Below, in pieces: positions 1 to 9,643 of a stretch of 64,000 nucleotides of DNA. The notes beneath the pieces are model-generated. The model was not told the origin of the DNA. It did no database searches and saw only the letters and a program-made list of their open reading frames with translations. The translations under genes were made by a program, and so were the position numbers. The first letter of the stretch is position 1. Every line of letters begins with the position of its first letter. The stretch lies in contig NZ_CP009506.1 of assembly GCF_000970085.1 (NCBI RefSeq), positions 1,736,001 through 1,800,000 on the forward strand. Reading direction: 5' to 3'. Origin of the DNA: Methanosarcina siciliae T4/M. GTDB taxonomy: Archaea > Halobacteriota > Methanosarcinia > Methanosarcinales > Methanosarcinaceae.

Positions 1-942
1 AAAAGCATAAACAAGCATGTGTCCTGAACCGCAGGCAGGGTCGCAAATCTTGATCTCTTCAGGAGAATTGATTTTCAAAAAATCGGTTTCCTGCTGTTCC
101 GGTTTTACGTAATAATCCATCCGGTCAACAAGGCAGGATCCCGGACGGTTTAGCATCCAAAGGCGGCCCAGGGAATTTTCCACAAGATAACGGACAATCC
201 AGTGAGGGGTAAAAAGCTGAGTAACAGCAGGGATGTTTTCCTTGCTGATTTTGATATTCTTCTTCAGGTCGGCAAAGACTTTGTCCTTCTTTGGAGCAAT
301 ATAATCTTGGTAGATCCAGCCAATGATTTCAACTTCTTTCCAGTCCTCTTCAGGGATGATTGAATTCAGGTCGTGCAGGACAGAGCCTGTATGGAGAAGC
401 TTGTCAGGGAAAAGGAGTTCGGTATAGTCTTCGATTTTCTCAAAGAGGAAAGGCATTATTTTGTTCAGGTAATTGCAGAGTTTGAGGATCAGGTATTTGT
501 AAAGCTCTTCATCTTTGTTTTCGGCTTTGAGATCAAGCACTAAATCCCGGTTGAGGTCGAGAAAATCAAGTTTCAGAACGTTTGTGAGAAGGTCGGGTTC
601 GGGTTTATTCGGATCTGTTGAGGTAAAAACTTTGATCTGGTCCGGAAGGCAGCCGTTCATCTCCATGAACTTGAGGGCTACAAGACGATTGAACCAGGTA
701 TAGGTAACTTCTTCCATGACCTGCTCGTAGCCTTTTTCCTTAATCTGCTTAACAAGCTGGGAGCGCTGGTTTTTGATTTTTGAATTAAAGACGCTGCCGT
801 TGATGACAACTGAGTCCGGGTGCTCTTCTACGGAGTGGATTTCTTTGGGAAATATTCCATAGTGGCCTGCCTGGCTTTTTACTTCTTCATTTAACTTGTT
901 GCGAACCTTGTTTGAGAATTCTATTATTGCTGATTTATCCAT
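1..942 (-). CDS. pglX: BREX adenine-specific DNA methyltransferase PglX/BrxX (partial, C-terminus outside window)
   Basis: I translated this from the start codon at 942-940; the frame stays open to the window edge, giving the first 314 residues. The N-terminus (MDKSAIIEFSNKVRNKLNEE) is typical of BREX PglX proteins. The last visible residues contain DPACGSGHMLVYAF, the S-adenosylmethionine-binding motif I of gamma-class N6-adenine methyltransferases. The catalytic NPPY motif would lie beyond the window. In BREX this enzyme marks host DNA at a non-palindromic site and is also needed for phage restriction. It sits 18 bp downstream of brxC on the same strand, so the genes are probably co-transcribed. 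Identification is by recall of the family, without a search. Confidence 0.88.
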   Translation of the reverse strand, partial: MDKSAIIEFSNKVRNKLNEEVKSQAGHYGIFPKEIHSVEEHPDSVVINGSVFNSKIKNQRSQLVKQIKEKGYEQVMEEVTYTWFNRLVALKFMEMNGCLPDQIKVFTSTDPNKPEPDLLTNVLKLDFLDLNRDLVLDLKAENKDEELYKYLILKLCNYLNKIMPFLFEKIEDYTELLFPDKLLHTGSVLHDLNSIIPEEDWKEVEIIGWIYQDYIAPKKDKVFADLKKNIKISKENIPAVTQLFTPHWIVRYLVENSLGRLWMLNRPGSCLVDRMDYYVKPEQQETDFLKINSPEEIKICDPACGSGHMLVYAF

Positions 943-960
943 TTTTTATCCGACCCTTTC

Positions 961-3900
961 TTAGACCCTTATATTCTTTTCCTTGAGAATTTCCAATAAT
1001 TTCTCTCTGAGTTCTGTAACGTACTCCTCGATATCTGCCTCGTTTTCCAGCGTTTTTCTAGACCTGAAAAATGACATATTGTTGATAACTTCCGTAGTTC
1101 TCGAAGGGACTGCCGGAGGAACCGGTTTCGTTTCTATTTCTTTTTCCCGGTCCACATGTTTTGTTCCCGGATTATCTGGAGACTCAGTATTAGTTTTATA
1201 GGGATTTTCCTGTCCTTCCCGGGAGATCCAGCTCTCTTTCCTCTTTTTCTCTTCCCGGATAGTCTGCCTTTCCAGGTCTATCTGCCTGTAAGCTTCTACC
1301 CTCTGGGAATTTATAATCTGAACCTGGCTCTGGACAAGAGCACAGTCCTCAGCGTCTTCTATCGTCCTTTCGATCACATTGAAGAGTCTAAGCACTGTTT
1401 CCTTGAAGTCGTCAGAAAAGATTCCGTCTGAAAGTTCCCTCTCAAGCTCTTTCGTAACCGCATCAAGGTTTTCTCTGATCTCTTTTTTCCGGGAAGAAAG
1501 GGCCTCCTGAATTGAAGCTTCTATTTTCTTTTCCAGCATGGGAAGCTGGCGGATCTGAGAGTAGGGTTCTTCCAGGTTCAAAATTCTGTTTACTTCCTCA
1601 ATATCTGCTCTTGTTTCTTCACTGAGGAACTGGATATTTCTGGAGTAATCTCTGTACTTGTGGGCAAGCCTTCTGAATATCTCAACCTGAGAGCCGCTAA
1701 AGAAGTTTTTCACAGGCTCTGCATCATAGTGAAGCTCTTCAAACTCGGTTTTTCGGGAAGCAACGGTTCTGAAAAAGGCTGATGGGTCAGAGTTTTCTGT
1801 CAGTTCTTTCAGGAATTTCCTATAAGCTTCTATCTGTTTTCTCCCAGGGAAGCTCGCCTCTTCTTCATATCTGCCTTCGATTTTTTGTAGAACTGAAAGT
1901 TCATCCGTGAATGTGCCTCTTACTTTCTCGTAGAGTTCGCCTTCTTTTTCCGGTAGGCTCAGTTTCTCAAAAAGGTCGGAAAGGATCTTCTTTACGGCTC
2001 TGAGGTCTTCTTCTCCGGTCTTTTCCCTGATTTCCATGACCAGCTTGTCAGCTTCATCTCTTCTTGTCAGGTGCTTTGCCGTAGCATTCGCATCGTTAAA
2101 CAGGTATTCGGACTGGTAGCGGAGTTTGATTTCTTCTCTAATGTAAAGAACTGCCACAAGCCCTGAAATCGTCATCTCTTTCCAGCCGTAGGGTTTTTTC
2201 GTGAAACGTTCCTTTAAATCGCTTAACAGAACCCTGCCGCTTCTCCCGTGCTTCAACCGGATGTAGTCAAGCATTTCCTTTAAAGCAAGCCTGTTTATAT
2301 CGCTGCCTTCAACTCCGAACTTCTCAAGATCGTCCGAGCGCAGGACTCTGAGCACTTCGCTATCGTTTTCATAGTCCTTTGTAACATATCCGGCTTTGTT
2401 ATAGACATTCTGTATAAGGAGGTCGAGCCCTTCCTTTATGCGCTCTTTCGGGCTGGATTTCTCAGGGATTACTTCCTTATTGTCAACAAAAACCCTTGAA
2501 TCCGAAACTCCTTTCTGGATCAGTTCCAGGGCTTTTGCTCTTGCGCTGTTAGCATTCTGCTGCTTTGTGGAAAGAATATTCTGGATTTCCACATTGTTCC
2601 TGTTTGAGGAGTTCTGCTTGAGATACTTCTCTATTTTCAGGTAGGACCTGATCTGGTCGATTAATTCGTCTTCCGGAAGAATGAAAAGCAGGGTGTCCGT
2701 TGAATCGATATTGCTTAAAGTATCGCCACTCAGGGACTGCTGGTTGCCTTTTTTACTATTATACTGGTCTGAAAGAGGGGTCAGGAATTTGATTGTAAGG
2801 TCTGCGCTCGAAACGATCTTCGCCCTGTCATCAATCGCTTTGTTAAACCTGTAGTCCTTATGGGAAGCCGGGCAGATCCCCTGTTTCTGCTCATAAAGCA
2901 TCGTATGGATTTCTTCAAGGATCTGGTGTTCTTCGATTTCTACCCTTTTAATATCCTTATTGATCTCTTGTTCCTCATTTGTCAGGAAATAGTACTTGTC
3001 TTCGGACTTGTTTATCAGGGTCTGGTCTTCGAGTTTTCGCAGGGACTCAACGATTCTCTCTTTCAGTTTGATCTTGTCTTCGTCAACCGAGGAAATGGAA
3101 AGCACTATCAGGTTGTCGAGGTTCGGCTCAATTTCCGGAATGCTCCTGATCATAAACAGGATTTCCAGAAGTTCGCAGTCGTTGTCATTAAGAAAATCAT
3201 TTTTTCGGGCATGGGAAATTGTTCTTGCGATAATCGGGTCAAGGAAGCCTTCAATAGTCTCGTAGAAGGCGTGGAAAGGAATCAGCATCCCTACATTATT
3301 CTCGCAGTAGTTCTCGGTCGACTCCTTAAAAGCGCTGAGCATCGACCTTTCTCCTTTTGCCAGGTGCTTGCCCGTAAACCCTGTTTCTCTGATCCTGTCA
3401 AAGACCTTCTGCACAAGGTTGAACTGGTAGGGGATAAAAGGATACACGTTTACAAAGTCATCTTCGTTTTTGTATACCTTTATTTCAGCCCGGTTTGAAA
3501 AAGCGAGCAGGTTCCTGAGTATTGTCTGCTTTTCAGCATAGTATGAAGACAGAACTTCCCTGTATTCCTCCTTTTTACTCAGGATCCTTTTCTTGATAAC
3601 CTCGTCCACGTTAGCGCTGGTAAGTCCAAGCCTGGTGTTAAAACGTCCCTGGATCTTGGAAAAATCGTAACCTTTCACATGTTCCTTTGTAACAGTATCG
3701 ATATCTGCCTGTGAAGTGACCGCAACCCAGGCTTTTCCCCTGAGTTTGGTCCCGAGTTCTTCCACAATGGTCTGGAGGTTGAGCATTAGCTCGCTGTTTT
3801 CTCCTATATACTGCCCCACTTCGTCCACCAGGAAAATAACCTGATGGTCTTTCCCCTTTGATTTGCAGTACTTATCGAGTTTCTTTGCAAATTTCTCAAC

Positions 3901-4623
3901 ACTAAAAGTATAGCCTGCTCCGTCGTTTTCAAACAGCCTGGTAGCAGCTTCCTTGCTCATGTGGCCGCAGTTTTCAAGGGCCTCTATGATATCGTCCTGC
4001 TCAAAACCATAGGTGACTCTTCTTTCTTCCCACGGCTCTCCGTTTACGCGCTCGAATTCGGTTTTAAATGCTTCATAAAGCCCTTTTTCTTCAAGGTCTT
4101 CTTCAAGGTCTGCGATCCAGAAAACATCTCCCAGATACCCTCTCATATCATTGAAAGCCCTCATGAAAATGTTTACAATCTGTTCATCGCCCTTGTTTGC
4201 AGTGTTTGCTTTGGAATCAATATTAAAAAGAATAACATCTTTAGTGCCTGTAGTAACGGCTTTTTCGATATTGGCAAAAATAGCAGGGTCTGTTATTTTT
4301 TCTCTGAAAAACTCGAGTGCTTTCTTTCCATGGACTTCTCTATTCGCCAGTAAATATGAAAGGATTTTGAGGAAATGTGATTTTCCTGAGCCGAAGAACC
4401 CTGAGATCCAGACCCCTATTTTGTCTGTGGGTTCATCAATTGCTGCAGCATAATTTCTGAAAAATGTATCAAAATGCTTTCGGGATTCCCCTGTAACCAC
4501 ATACTCATCAAGTTCGGTATAGACGCTCCTTTCGTCTTCCTGATCAACCTTTATTACCCCGTTGATATCCCTTCTGATATCTTTTTCAAATAAATCTTCT
4601 ATTTTTATTTCTGTGGCTGTCAT
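961..4623 (-). CDS. brxC: BREX system P-loop ATPase BrxC/PglY
   Basis: About 1,220 residues, the usual size of BrxC (PglY family, DUF499-like/DUF6079 group). The P-loop GFFGSGKS lies near residue 75 and a Walker B-like stretch (IFLVDEVGQ) near residue 265. The rest is alpha-helical and highly charged, with coiled-coil-like segments in the last 400 residues. BrxC is an AAA+-type ATPase essential to BREX defence; its exact step is unsettled. A GTG three codons upstream (4632) is an alternative start; I prefer the ATG at 4623 because a GAGTG sequence precedes it. The order brxB-brxC-pglX is standard for type 1 BREX. Confidence 0.9.
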   Translation of the reverse strand: MTATEIKIEDLFEKDIRRDINGVIKVDQEDERSVYTELDEYVVTGESRKHFDTFFRNYAAAIDEPTDKIGVWISGFFGSGKSHFLKILSYLLANREVHGKKALEFFREKITDPAIFANIEKAVTTGTKDVILFNIDSKANTANKGDEQIVNIFMRAFNDMRGYLGDVFWIADLEEDLEEKGLYEAFKTEFERVNGEPWEERRVTYGFEQDDIIEALENCGHMSKEAATRLFENDGAGYTFSVEKFAKKLDKYCKSKGKDHQVIFLVDEVGQYIGENSELMLNLQTIVEELGTKLRGKAWVAVTSQADIDTVTKEHVKGYDFSKIQGRFNTRLGLTSANVDEVIKKRILSKKEEYREVLSSYYAEKQTILRNLLAFSNRAEIKVYKNEDDFVNVYPFIPYQFNLVQKVFDRIRETGFTGKHLAKGERSMLSAFKESTENYCENNVGMLIPFHAFYETIEGFLDPIIARTISHARKNDFLNDNDCELLEILFMIRSIPEIEPNLDNLIVLSISSVDEDKIKLKERIVESLRKLEDQTLINKSEDKYYFLTNEEQEINKDIKRVEIEEHQILEEIHTMLYEQKQGICPASHKDYRFNKAIDDRAKIVSSADLTIKFLTPLSDQYNSKKGNQQSLSGDTLSNIDSTDTLLFILPEDELIDQIRSYLKIEKYLKQNSSNRNNVEIQNILSTKQQNANSARAKALELIQKGVSDSRVFVDNKEVIPEKSSPKERIKEGLDLLIQNVYNKAGYVTKDYENDSEVLRVLRSDDLEKFGVEGSDINRLALKEMLDYIRLKHGRSGRVLLSDLKERFTKKPYGWKEMTISGLVAVLYIREEIKLRYQSEYLFNDANATAKHLTRRDEADKLVMEIREKTGEEDLRAVKKILSDLFEKLSLPEKEGELYEKVRGTFTDELSVLQKIEGRYEEEASFPGRKQIEAYRKFLKELTENSDPSAFFRTVASRKTEFEELHYDAEPVKNFFSGSQVEIFRRLAHKYRDYSRNIQFLSEETRADIEEVNRILNLEEPYSQIRQLPMLEKKIEASIQEALSSRKKEIRENLDAVTKELERELSDGIFSDDFKETVLRLFNVIERTIEDAEDCALVQSQVQIINSQRVEAYRQIDLERQTIREEKKRKESWISREGQENPYKTNTESPDNPGTKHVDREKEIETKPVPPAVPSRTTEVINNMSFFRSRKTLENEADIEEYVTELREKLLEILKEKNIRV

Positions 4624-4756
4624 GTGTAGCACTCTGAATAAATATTAGTTTGAATTGAGTTTTTGTGTGAATCCGTGTGAATTAAATTTAATATTCTGGA
4701 TGTTATCTTAAAACCTAAAACTCCCCATAGGGTAATCCCGAGCAAATTTCTAAAAT

Positions 4757-5329
4757 TTACATTGCCTCTGGCATTAAGCGGAAAGCTCTGTAGTAGTTCT
4801 TGCTTTTGAATTCTCCAAATAAGCTCAGGTCAAGTCCACTGAATTTCCCAGGATAAAACATCACAAGAGGCTTTTTGCCTGTAATGGAATGAAGGTTATT
4901 AAGGACGGAATGAGCTCTGACCATAGGCCATGCATTTCCCACTCCTGTCAGGAAAATAATGTTATAGTCTCCTTGAAGTCTCTCGGAGATTTCTTTTTTT
5001 GTGGCTTCCTGGTTAAGAATTAGTCTTATTTTCTCCAATAAGGCATCCGAACCTTTTTTCATTTCAAACTGGGTTATTTTTTCATCGCTAAGCTTCTGAC
5101 TTAGTATTTTGAGACACAGATCGTACAGGTTAATCTCAATTATTTTGACAGAATATTTGGATTCAAAGTTTGTGACCATCTTTTCAATTGTGTCCCTGAC
5201 TAAAAGTTCTTTTTCAGGCTCATAATCAAATATCCAGTATGGGATCTCGTTTCCCAGCCCCTTACATTCCAGAAAATCCTTTGTTTTTATTTTTTCTTTA
5301 AAGAGTTCCAGACGCTCTTCAAGTTTCAT
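4757..5329 (-). CDS. brxB: BREX protein BrxB (DUF1788)
   Basis: About 190 residues. The opening (KLEERLELFKEKI, then LGNEIPYWIFDYEPE) matches the DUF1788/BrxB pattern. A central stretch (NIIFLTGVGNAWPMVRAHS) and a C-terminal PLVMFYPGKFSGLDLSLFG also match. BrxB is a small core protein of BREX of unknown biochemical role. It is the first visible gene of the BREX block, 133 bp upstream of brxC on the minus strand. I chose the ATG at 5329; a GTG at 5347 would add six residues. No brxA (DUF1819), which normally precedes brxB, lies between this gene and the tRNA. Confidence 0.85.
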   Translation of the reverse strand: MKLEERLELFKEKIKTKDFLECKGLGNEIPYWIFDYEPEKELLVRDTIEKMVTNFESKYSVKIIEINLYDLCLKILSQKLSDEKITQFEMKKGSDALLEKIRLILNQEATKKEISERLQGDYNIIFLTGVGNAWPMVRAHSVLNNLHSITGKKPLVMFYPGKFSGLDLSLFGEFKSKNYYRAFRLMPEAM

Positions 5330-5690
5330 AATTTTAGAATACAGCACTATCTATAAATCGGTTATTATTTTCAGCCAGTAAAGCCTATCATTGGTTGCTT
5401 TAATCTCAAAGCTTTTTTAAGTCAAACATTTTTTGTCTGTTAGCTAAATCTCTTTGGTCCAAGACTTAGTTGTCATCGCTGGAATCGGGCCAGTTTCTTG
5501 GGAAAAATCGTAACAAAGGTTGTATTATGCTCAAAATTCCTAAATACGAGTCAATCAGATCCCAATTGGTTGATTTTCCCTTATAATCTGCCTCTTCAAG
5601 TGTCGTAACTCAGAAAAAACCGCAAATAAGATTTAAGATATTGAACAAAAAAGTAAAATAGCAATAATAGAAAAGATTATTATATTTTAA
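5330..5690. other. Gap between brxB and tRNA-Leu
   Basis: About 360 bp with no intact gene. It is the boundary of the BREX block with the 3' end of tRNA-Leu, where an attachment site would be expected. On the minus strand several short frames (for example ETGPIPAMTTKSWTK around 5455-5500) could be a decayed transposase, but this is too short to assign. Confidence 0.4.
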
Positions 5691-5773
5691 TGCGGGAGAA
5701 GGGATTCGAACCCCTGAACGTCTGCACGAACAGATCTTGAGTCTGCCACCGTTGACCGCTTGGTTACTCCCGC
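5691..5773 (-). tRNA. tRNA-Leu (anticodon CAA)
   Basis: The minus strand folds as a class II tRNA. The acceptor stem is GCGGGAG/CTCCCGC with discriminator A, and the T-arm contains GGTTCGAATCC. The anticodon stem CAGA/TCTG encloses the loop CTCAAGA, giving anticodon CAA for UUG codons. A long variable arm separates the anticodon and T-arms, as in leucine tRNAs. There is no intron and no encoded CCA. The 3' end faces the BREX genes. Confidence 0.93.
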
Positions 5774-5809
5774 GCCTTTTGAAATCCAATTAGGTAAAGT
5801 TATAACTAG

Positions 5810-5820
5810 CATATAAAGCT
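5810..5820 (-). promoter_or_regulatory. Probable TATA box for tRNA-Leu
   Basis: On the minus strand this reads AGCTTTATATG, a good archaeal box A, about 40 bp before the tRNA 5' end. That spacing would place the start of transcription a little upstream of the mature tRNA. Confidence 0.5.
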
Positions 5821-5935
5821 AATCCTGAAATAAAGCTCTTCCTGTTAATATTTGAGTTAGGAGATGAACGCCGGGATTTTTGTCCCTTTTTCCGATTCAG
5901 ATTTGCAGGCTCATGTAGAGGCTCTTCAGTTTTTC

Positions 5936-6241
5936 TCACGAGCTGTTTACATGGACCCAGTGGAGGTACTCCGGCTCGCCCTCGATTTTCCAGAATTCAA
6001 TTGCAGGCAGATCGTACGTATGAAGAGATTTCACAACTTTGATAATTTCGTCAAGGCGGGAGGAGTCAGTTTTAACAAGCAGGGCTATCTCTTTTTGCTC
6101 CTCGATATGGTCGTTCCATCGAAAGATTGAAGAAATCGGAAAACTGTTTACGCAGGCTGCAAGCTTTCTTGAAACCAGTTCTCTTGCGATTTCGGATGCG
6201 TTTTTTGTATCTCCGGTTGTAATGTAGACGATTCCAAGCAT
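5936..6241 (-). CDS. cutA: CutA1 divalent-cation tolerance family protein
   Basis: 101 residues, the normal size of CutA1. The opening GIVYITTGD, the central KLAACVN, the downstream EEQKEIALLVKT, and the C-terminal YDLPAIEFWKIE are the family's conserved strands. CutA1 forms a very stable ferredoxin-fold trimer that resembles PII proteins. It was linked to copper tolerance, but its real role in archaea is unknown. The ATG at 6241 is preceded by AGGTG at a good distance. It stands alone, convergent with nothing, between the tRNA-Leu gene and a repeat-containing gap. Confidence 0.93.
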   Translation of the reverse strand: MLGIVYITTGDTKNASEIARELVSRKLAACVNSFPISSIFRWNDHIEEQKEIALLVKTDSSRLDEIIKVVKSLHTYDLPAIEFWKIEGEPEYLHWVHVNSS

Positions 6242-6547
6242 GAAACAGGCACCTCACACAAAGTTATTATAACAACAATATACCACAATAATACATAATA
6301 TTATAATTCGCATAATTATTATCTATTGCCTTTGATTCTTAAAAATACACATTTAGACCCGCGCCTTTCGGACTAACCGAAATCTTGAATTCCATATAAA
6401 CTTTTATATAATTATGATGTATTATATAATGCCTTTTTCGAGAAAAAGGTTTTCGAAAAAGAAATAATTCAAAACTGGATCTCATGCTATCTAAAGAAGA
6501 ACTAAAATGCTTTTATAATAAGATCGACTACGGAATTAACAGCATTA

Positions 6548-6597
6548 ATTAATTGAATGCATACCTGCTTTCATTAATTGAATGCATACCTGCTTTC
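6548..6597. repeat. 25-bp direct repeat, two copies
   Basis: Two adjacent identical copies of a 25-bp unit beginning ATTAATTGAATGC (6548-6572 and 6573-6597). They probably arose by slippage or recombination; no function is evident. Confidence 0.9.
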
Positions 6598-6750
6598 CCG
6601 TATACACTGTTTAAAACAACAACTTGAAGCTTGTAAATGGCGTCCAAAGGTTGCTGGCACCAACTCTTTATGGGAGGCATTTTCTATATACAGTTGTAAT
6701 TGCTTAACAGTTTAATCGATCAATTGATCAACAGTTATGCCGACGGTAAA

Positions 6751-6823
6751 AATCCCTATTGCCTATGGTAGAATCCCTACTGCCTATGGTAGAATCCCTA
6801 CTGTCTATGGTAGAATCCCTACC
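6751..6823. repeat. 21-bp tandem repeat, about 3.5 copies
   Basis: Units start at 6751, 6772 and 6793 and read approximately AATCCCTACTGCCTATGGTA, with single-base differences and a partial fourth copy. They lie about 110 bp upstream of the protease gene, so they may be in its promoter region. Confidence 0.9.
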
Positions 6824-6934
6824 TTTAAATCCCTACCTTTAATCTCTATATATATCCACATTAATATCTCACATTCAATCTCTCATAATCCAAACCCTAT
6901 AATTGGTTCAGCTTAATTATTTCGGAGAATTTCC

Positions 6935-8752
6935 TTGAGTGGCACAAGCATTGTACTGGGTATTTTTTTAATGTACTGGTTCCTTATTTCTGTTCTTGAC
7001 AGAAAAGGAATTCTGGAAAAGTATGACATAAGCACTTTCGGGCCTCTTCCTATCCTTATGATCAGGACAACAAAGGGGCTTAAGCTACTGGATGTACTTG
7101 CTCGCCCGAAACGTTACTGGAGGGTATTTGCAAACATCGGGATCCTGATGATGTTTGTCGGCATGATTGCCATGTTCCTGGTCATTGCTATTTCGGACCT
7201 TGCACTCTATACCTCATTTCTAAACGACAACGTGCCAGAGCCCGGAAAGTATAATTCAGCCAGAAATATCTTTTTGATCCCCGGAGTAAACGAGTTTATT
7301 CCATTTACCTGGGGTGTGATAGCTCTCATAGTTACGCTTGTAGTGCACGAGTTTTCCCATGCAATCCTCTGCCGGGTTGAAAACATCAGGGTCAAATCCA
7401 TGGGTATCCTGCTTGCCCTTGTCCCAATAGGAGGTTTTGCGGAACCCGATGATGAGCAGCTCTTCGGCAAAAAAGAAGAAGTAAAAAGAGAGCTGCCTCT
7501 AACGGCAACAATTGAGGAAATAGAAGCCTGGGAACAGCAGCAAAAAGAAGAAAAACAGTTAAAAGAAATAATCAATGAATCCCCCGATCTTTCCCCCAAA
7601 GAAACAAAACCTGAGCCGGTAGTAACTGCCACAAGGACCCAGAGAGCCCGTATCCTTGCTGCCGGTGTTATGGCCAATTTCTCCGTTGCTTTCATAGCTT
7701 TCCTGCTCTTCTTCGGGCCCGTGCTTGGGGCGATTGCTCCGCTCAGTGATGCCATGATCGTAAGCATAAACGAAAGTTCTCCAGCTCAGCTTGCAGGGCT
7801 TCAGGAAGATATGATAATTACACAGGTCGATGACACGCCCGTCTCAACAGGCATGGACTTTCTCTCTTATCTCGAGACTGTCGAACCCGGAGACACCCTG
7901 CAAGTCCATGCCTCAAAAGACCGAGTCGTTTCAGTTTATGACCTGAAGGTGCCTTCATCATCGGAGAAATGTTACAGTGGAGTGCCTATAGGAGGGGTTG
8001 TGGAAGGAAGCCCTGCAGAAGCTGCAGGAATCGAGCCCGGAATGACAATGCTCCGGATTAACAATACAAGAATGCGAAGCATTGCGAGCTTCGTTGATTT
8101 TATGGAAGGAACAGAGGCAAACCAGACCATAGAAGTAGAGATGCTCCCCTCTGCAAATTATACGGGAGAACTTACTGAAAACGGCACTGCTGTCTTTGAG
8201 GTCAGGCTAATTTCCAATCCGGAGGAGAGTGAAAGCGGTTTTCTTGGAGTGATTTACGGAAGTAACGGAGTGCTTGATTGCCGGATGCTCGGGATTTCTA
8301 TCTGGATGCCCCAGTCCGGATACTATCTTGAAGCACTGAAGAAGATCCCTTCCATCCTTAACCATGCCGTGGGCTGGATCATCCTGTTCGGGCTTCCTAT
8401 CTACGGGTTTGCAGGGGAAGGCTTCCGCGGTTTTTCAGGCACAATCGCTCAGTTCTATCAGCCCGTTGGCTGGGCAGAGCCTCTGGGAGTCGGAATTTTC
8501 TGGATTGCAAACTCCCTGCTCTGGATTGGCTGGCTGAACTTTTACGTAGGCCTGTTCAACTGCCTGCCTGCCGTCCCTCTCGACGGTGGCCATGTGTTCA
8601 GGGACTATACTTACTCCCTTATCTACAGGTTTACCAGGAATGAAGATGTTTCGGAAAGGGTTTCAAACTCCATTGCAGCAAGCTTCTCCATGCTGATCCT
8701 GTTCTCGTTCCTCTTCATGATATTCGGGCCTTTCATCGGGCAGTGGATGTGA
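6935..8752 (+). CDS. Membrane site-2 protease (M50 family) with two PDZ-like domains
   Basis: 605 residues. HEFSH at residues 138-142 is the zinc-binding HExxH motif inside a membrane helix. NCLPAVPLDGGHVFRD near residue 550 supplies the third zinc ligand, as in RseP/S2P proteases. Two PDZ-like repeats lie at about 278-345 (SSPAQLAGL) and 352-405 (GSPAEAAGIEPGM). A charged, Glu/Lys-rich insert occupies about 170-230. Several hydrophobic helices at both ends anchor it. It probably cuts a membrane-bound regulator within the bilayer; the substrate is unknown. It starts with TTG preceded by GGAG at 6924. A hairpin terminator follows. Confidence 0.92.
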   Translation: MSGTSIVLGIFLMYWFLISVLDRKGILEKYDISTFGPLPILMIRTTKGLKLLDVLARPKRYWRVFANIGILMMFVGMIAMFLVIAISDLALYTSFLNDNVPEPGKYNSARNIFLIPGVNEFIPFTWGVIALIVTLVVHEFSHAILCRVENIRVKSMGILLALVPIGGFAEPDDEQLFGKKEEVKRELPLTATIEEIEAWEQQQKEEKQLKEIINESPDLSPKETKPEPVVTATRTQRARILAAGVMANFSVAFIAFLLFFGPVLGAIAPLSDAMIVSINESSPAQLAGLQEDMIITQVDDTPVSTGMDFLSYLETVEPGDTLQVHASKDRVVSVYDLKVPSSSEKCYSGVPIGGVVEGSPAEAAGIEPGMTMLRINNTRMRSIASFVDFMEGTEANQTIEVEMLPSANYTGELTENGTAVFEVRLISNPEESESGFLGVIYGSNGVLDCRMLGISIWMPQSGYYLEALKKIPSILNHAVGWIILFGLPIYGFAGEGFRGFSGTIAQFYQPVGWAEPLGVGIFWIANSLLWIGWLNFYVGLFNCLPAVPLDGGHVFRDYTYSLIYRFTRNEDVSERVSNSIAASFSMLILFSFLFMIFGPFIGQWM

Positions 8753-8865
8753 ATAGTCTAACCGGGAACAGTGAAAACGGGACAGGTCAAAATGAACAAA
8801 ATCCGAATGAAAACGGCAGGAAATTCGGCAGCAGATTAAGTTGAGTAATTCCGAAATCCGAAAAT

Positions 8866-8907
8866 CGGGAATTTAAAGTCTTTTTCCCGTTTTTTCGCTT
8901 CTTTTTT
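8866..8907 (+). terminator. Hairpin and T-run after the protease gene
   Basis: CGGGAA (8866-8871) pairs with TTCCCG (8884-8889), followed by runs of T. It lies about 110 bp past the protease stop. Confidence 0.5.
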
Positions 8908-9643
8908 TAATTCCGGTGTTTTTTGATCAATCAGTTACTTTTAATTCAGGATATCCAGCGATCGAATCCCTCAGTTTTCCTTTCCTGCGCCGCACTGTGC
9001 CTGTGCCGGGCCACCAGCAGGATAAAAAGCGGCCTACAGAGAGACCTGGCGACTAAGAGAAACAAAGCAATTGGAAAAACATTCCAGGGCTGAAAGAATT
9101 CATCCCATATCCTGAAAGCCGTTCCTGAAATGTGTAAGTATAAAACACCTCTACCAACCTGTCTGGTAGCTTTCTCAAAAAAAAGAGATGGGTAGGCGGA
9201 AAGTAGAGAATGTTTGAAAATGCAGTAAAGAGCAGACGTAAATTACATTTACCTTTCTCTTCTTTTTTTGGCAAGACTGCTCTCCTGCATCTCTTTATTT
9301 TGCCATTGTTTTTAGCTAGTCCTCTTGAGCGCAGCTCACTTCTTAACCCATAAATAGTCTGCTTGAGCTCAGCTTATTTCTTAACCCATCAAGTAGTCTG
9401 CTTGAGCGTAGCGAAACAGACAGCGCACTGCAGAGTCGCAACTCTGCTGGCACAACTCTGCTGGCACAACTCTGCTGGCACAACTCTGCTGGCACAACTC
9501 TGCTGGCACAACTCTGCTGGCACAACTCGGCCAAAACATAAGATATTAATAAAGAGTATAGAGATATTAATAAAGATTACAGGTATTTTGACCTTAGGTA
9601 TTTTGACCTGGTTCAGCAGAATAAATAAGGCAGGGCGCGAAAA
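8908..9643. other. Non-coding gap with 14-bp repeats before the K+ channel
   Basis: About 730 bp with no supportable gene. Besides the 14-bp array, an imperfect 40-bp direct repeat (AGTCTGCTTGAGC and TTCTTAACCCAT blocks) occupies about 9316-9415. Confidence 0.5.
9439..9522. repeat. 14-bp tandem repeat, six perfect copies
   Basis: CAACTCTGCTGGCA is repeated six times without change and followed by a partial copy. The unit length is not a multiple of three, so frames across it shift every copy. It lies about 120 bp upstream of the K+ channel start and has no spacers. Confidence 0.95.

Larger units (their letters stand above)
6242..6934. other. Repeat-containing gap upstream of the site-2 protease
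   Basis: About 690 AT-rich bases with no convincing gene. It holds a strong TATA-like stretch near 6405-6430, a frame of 22 codons at about 6484-6552 with no recognisable product, and the two tandem repeats listed separately. Confidence 0.5.
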
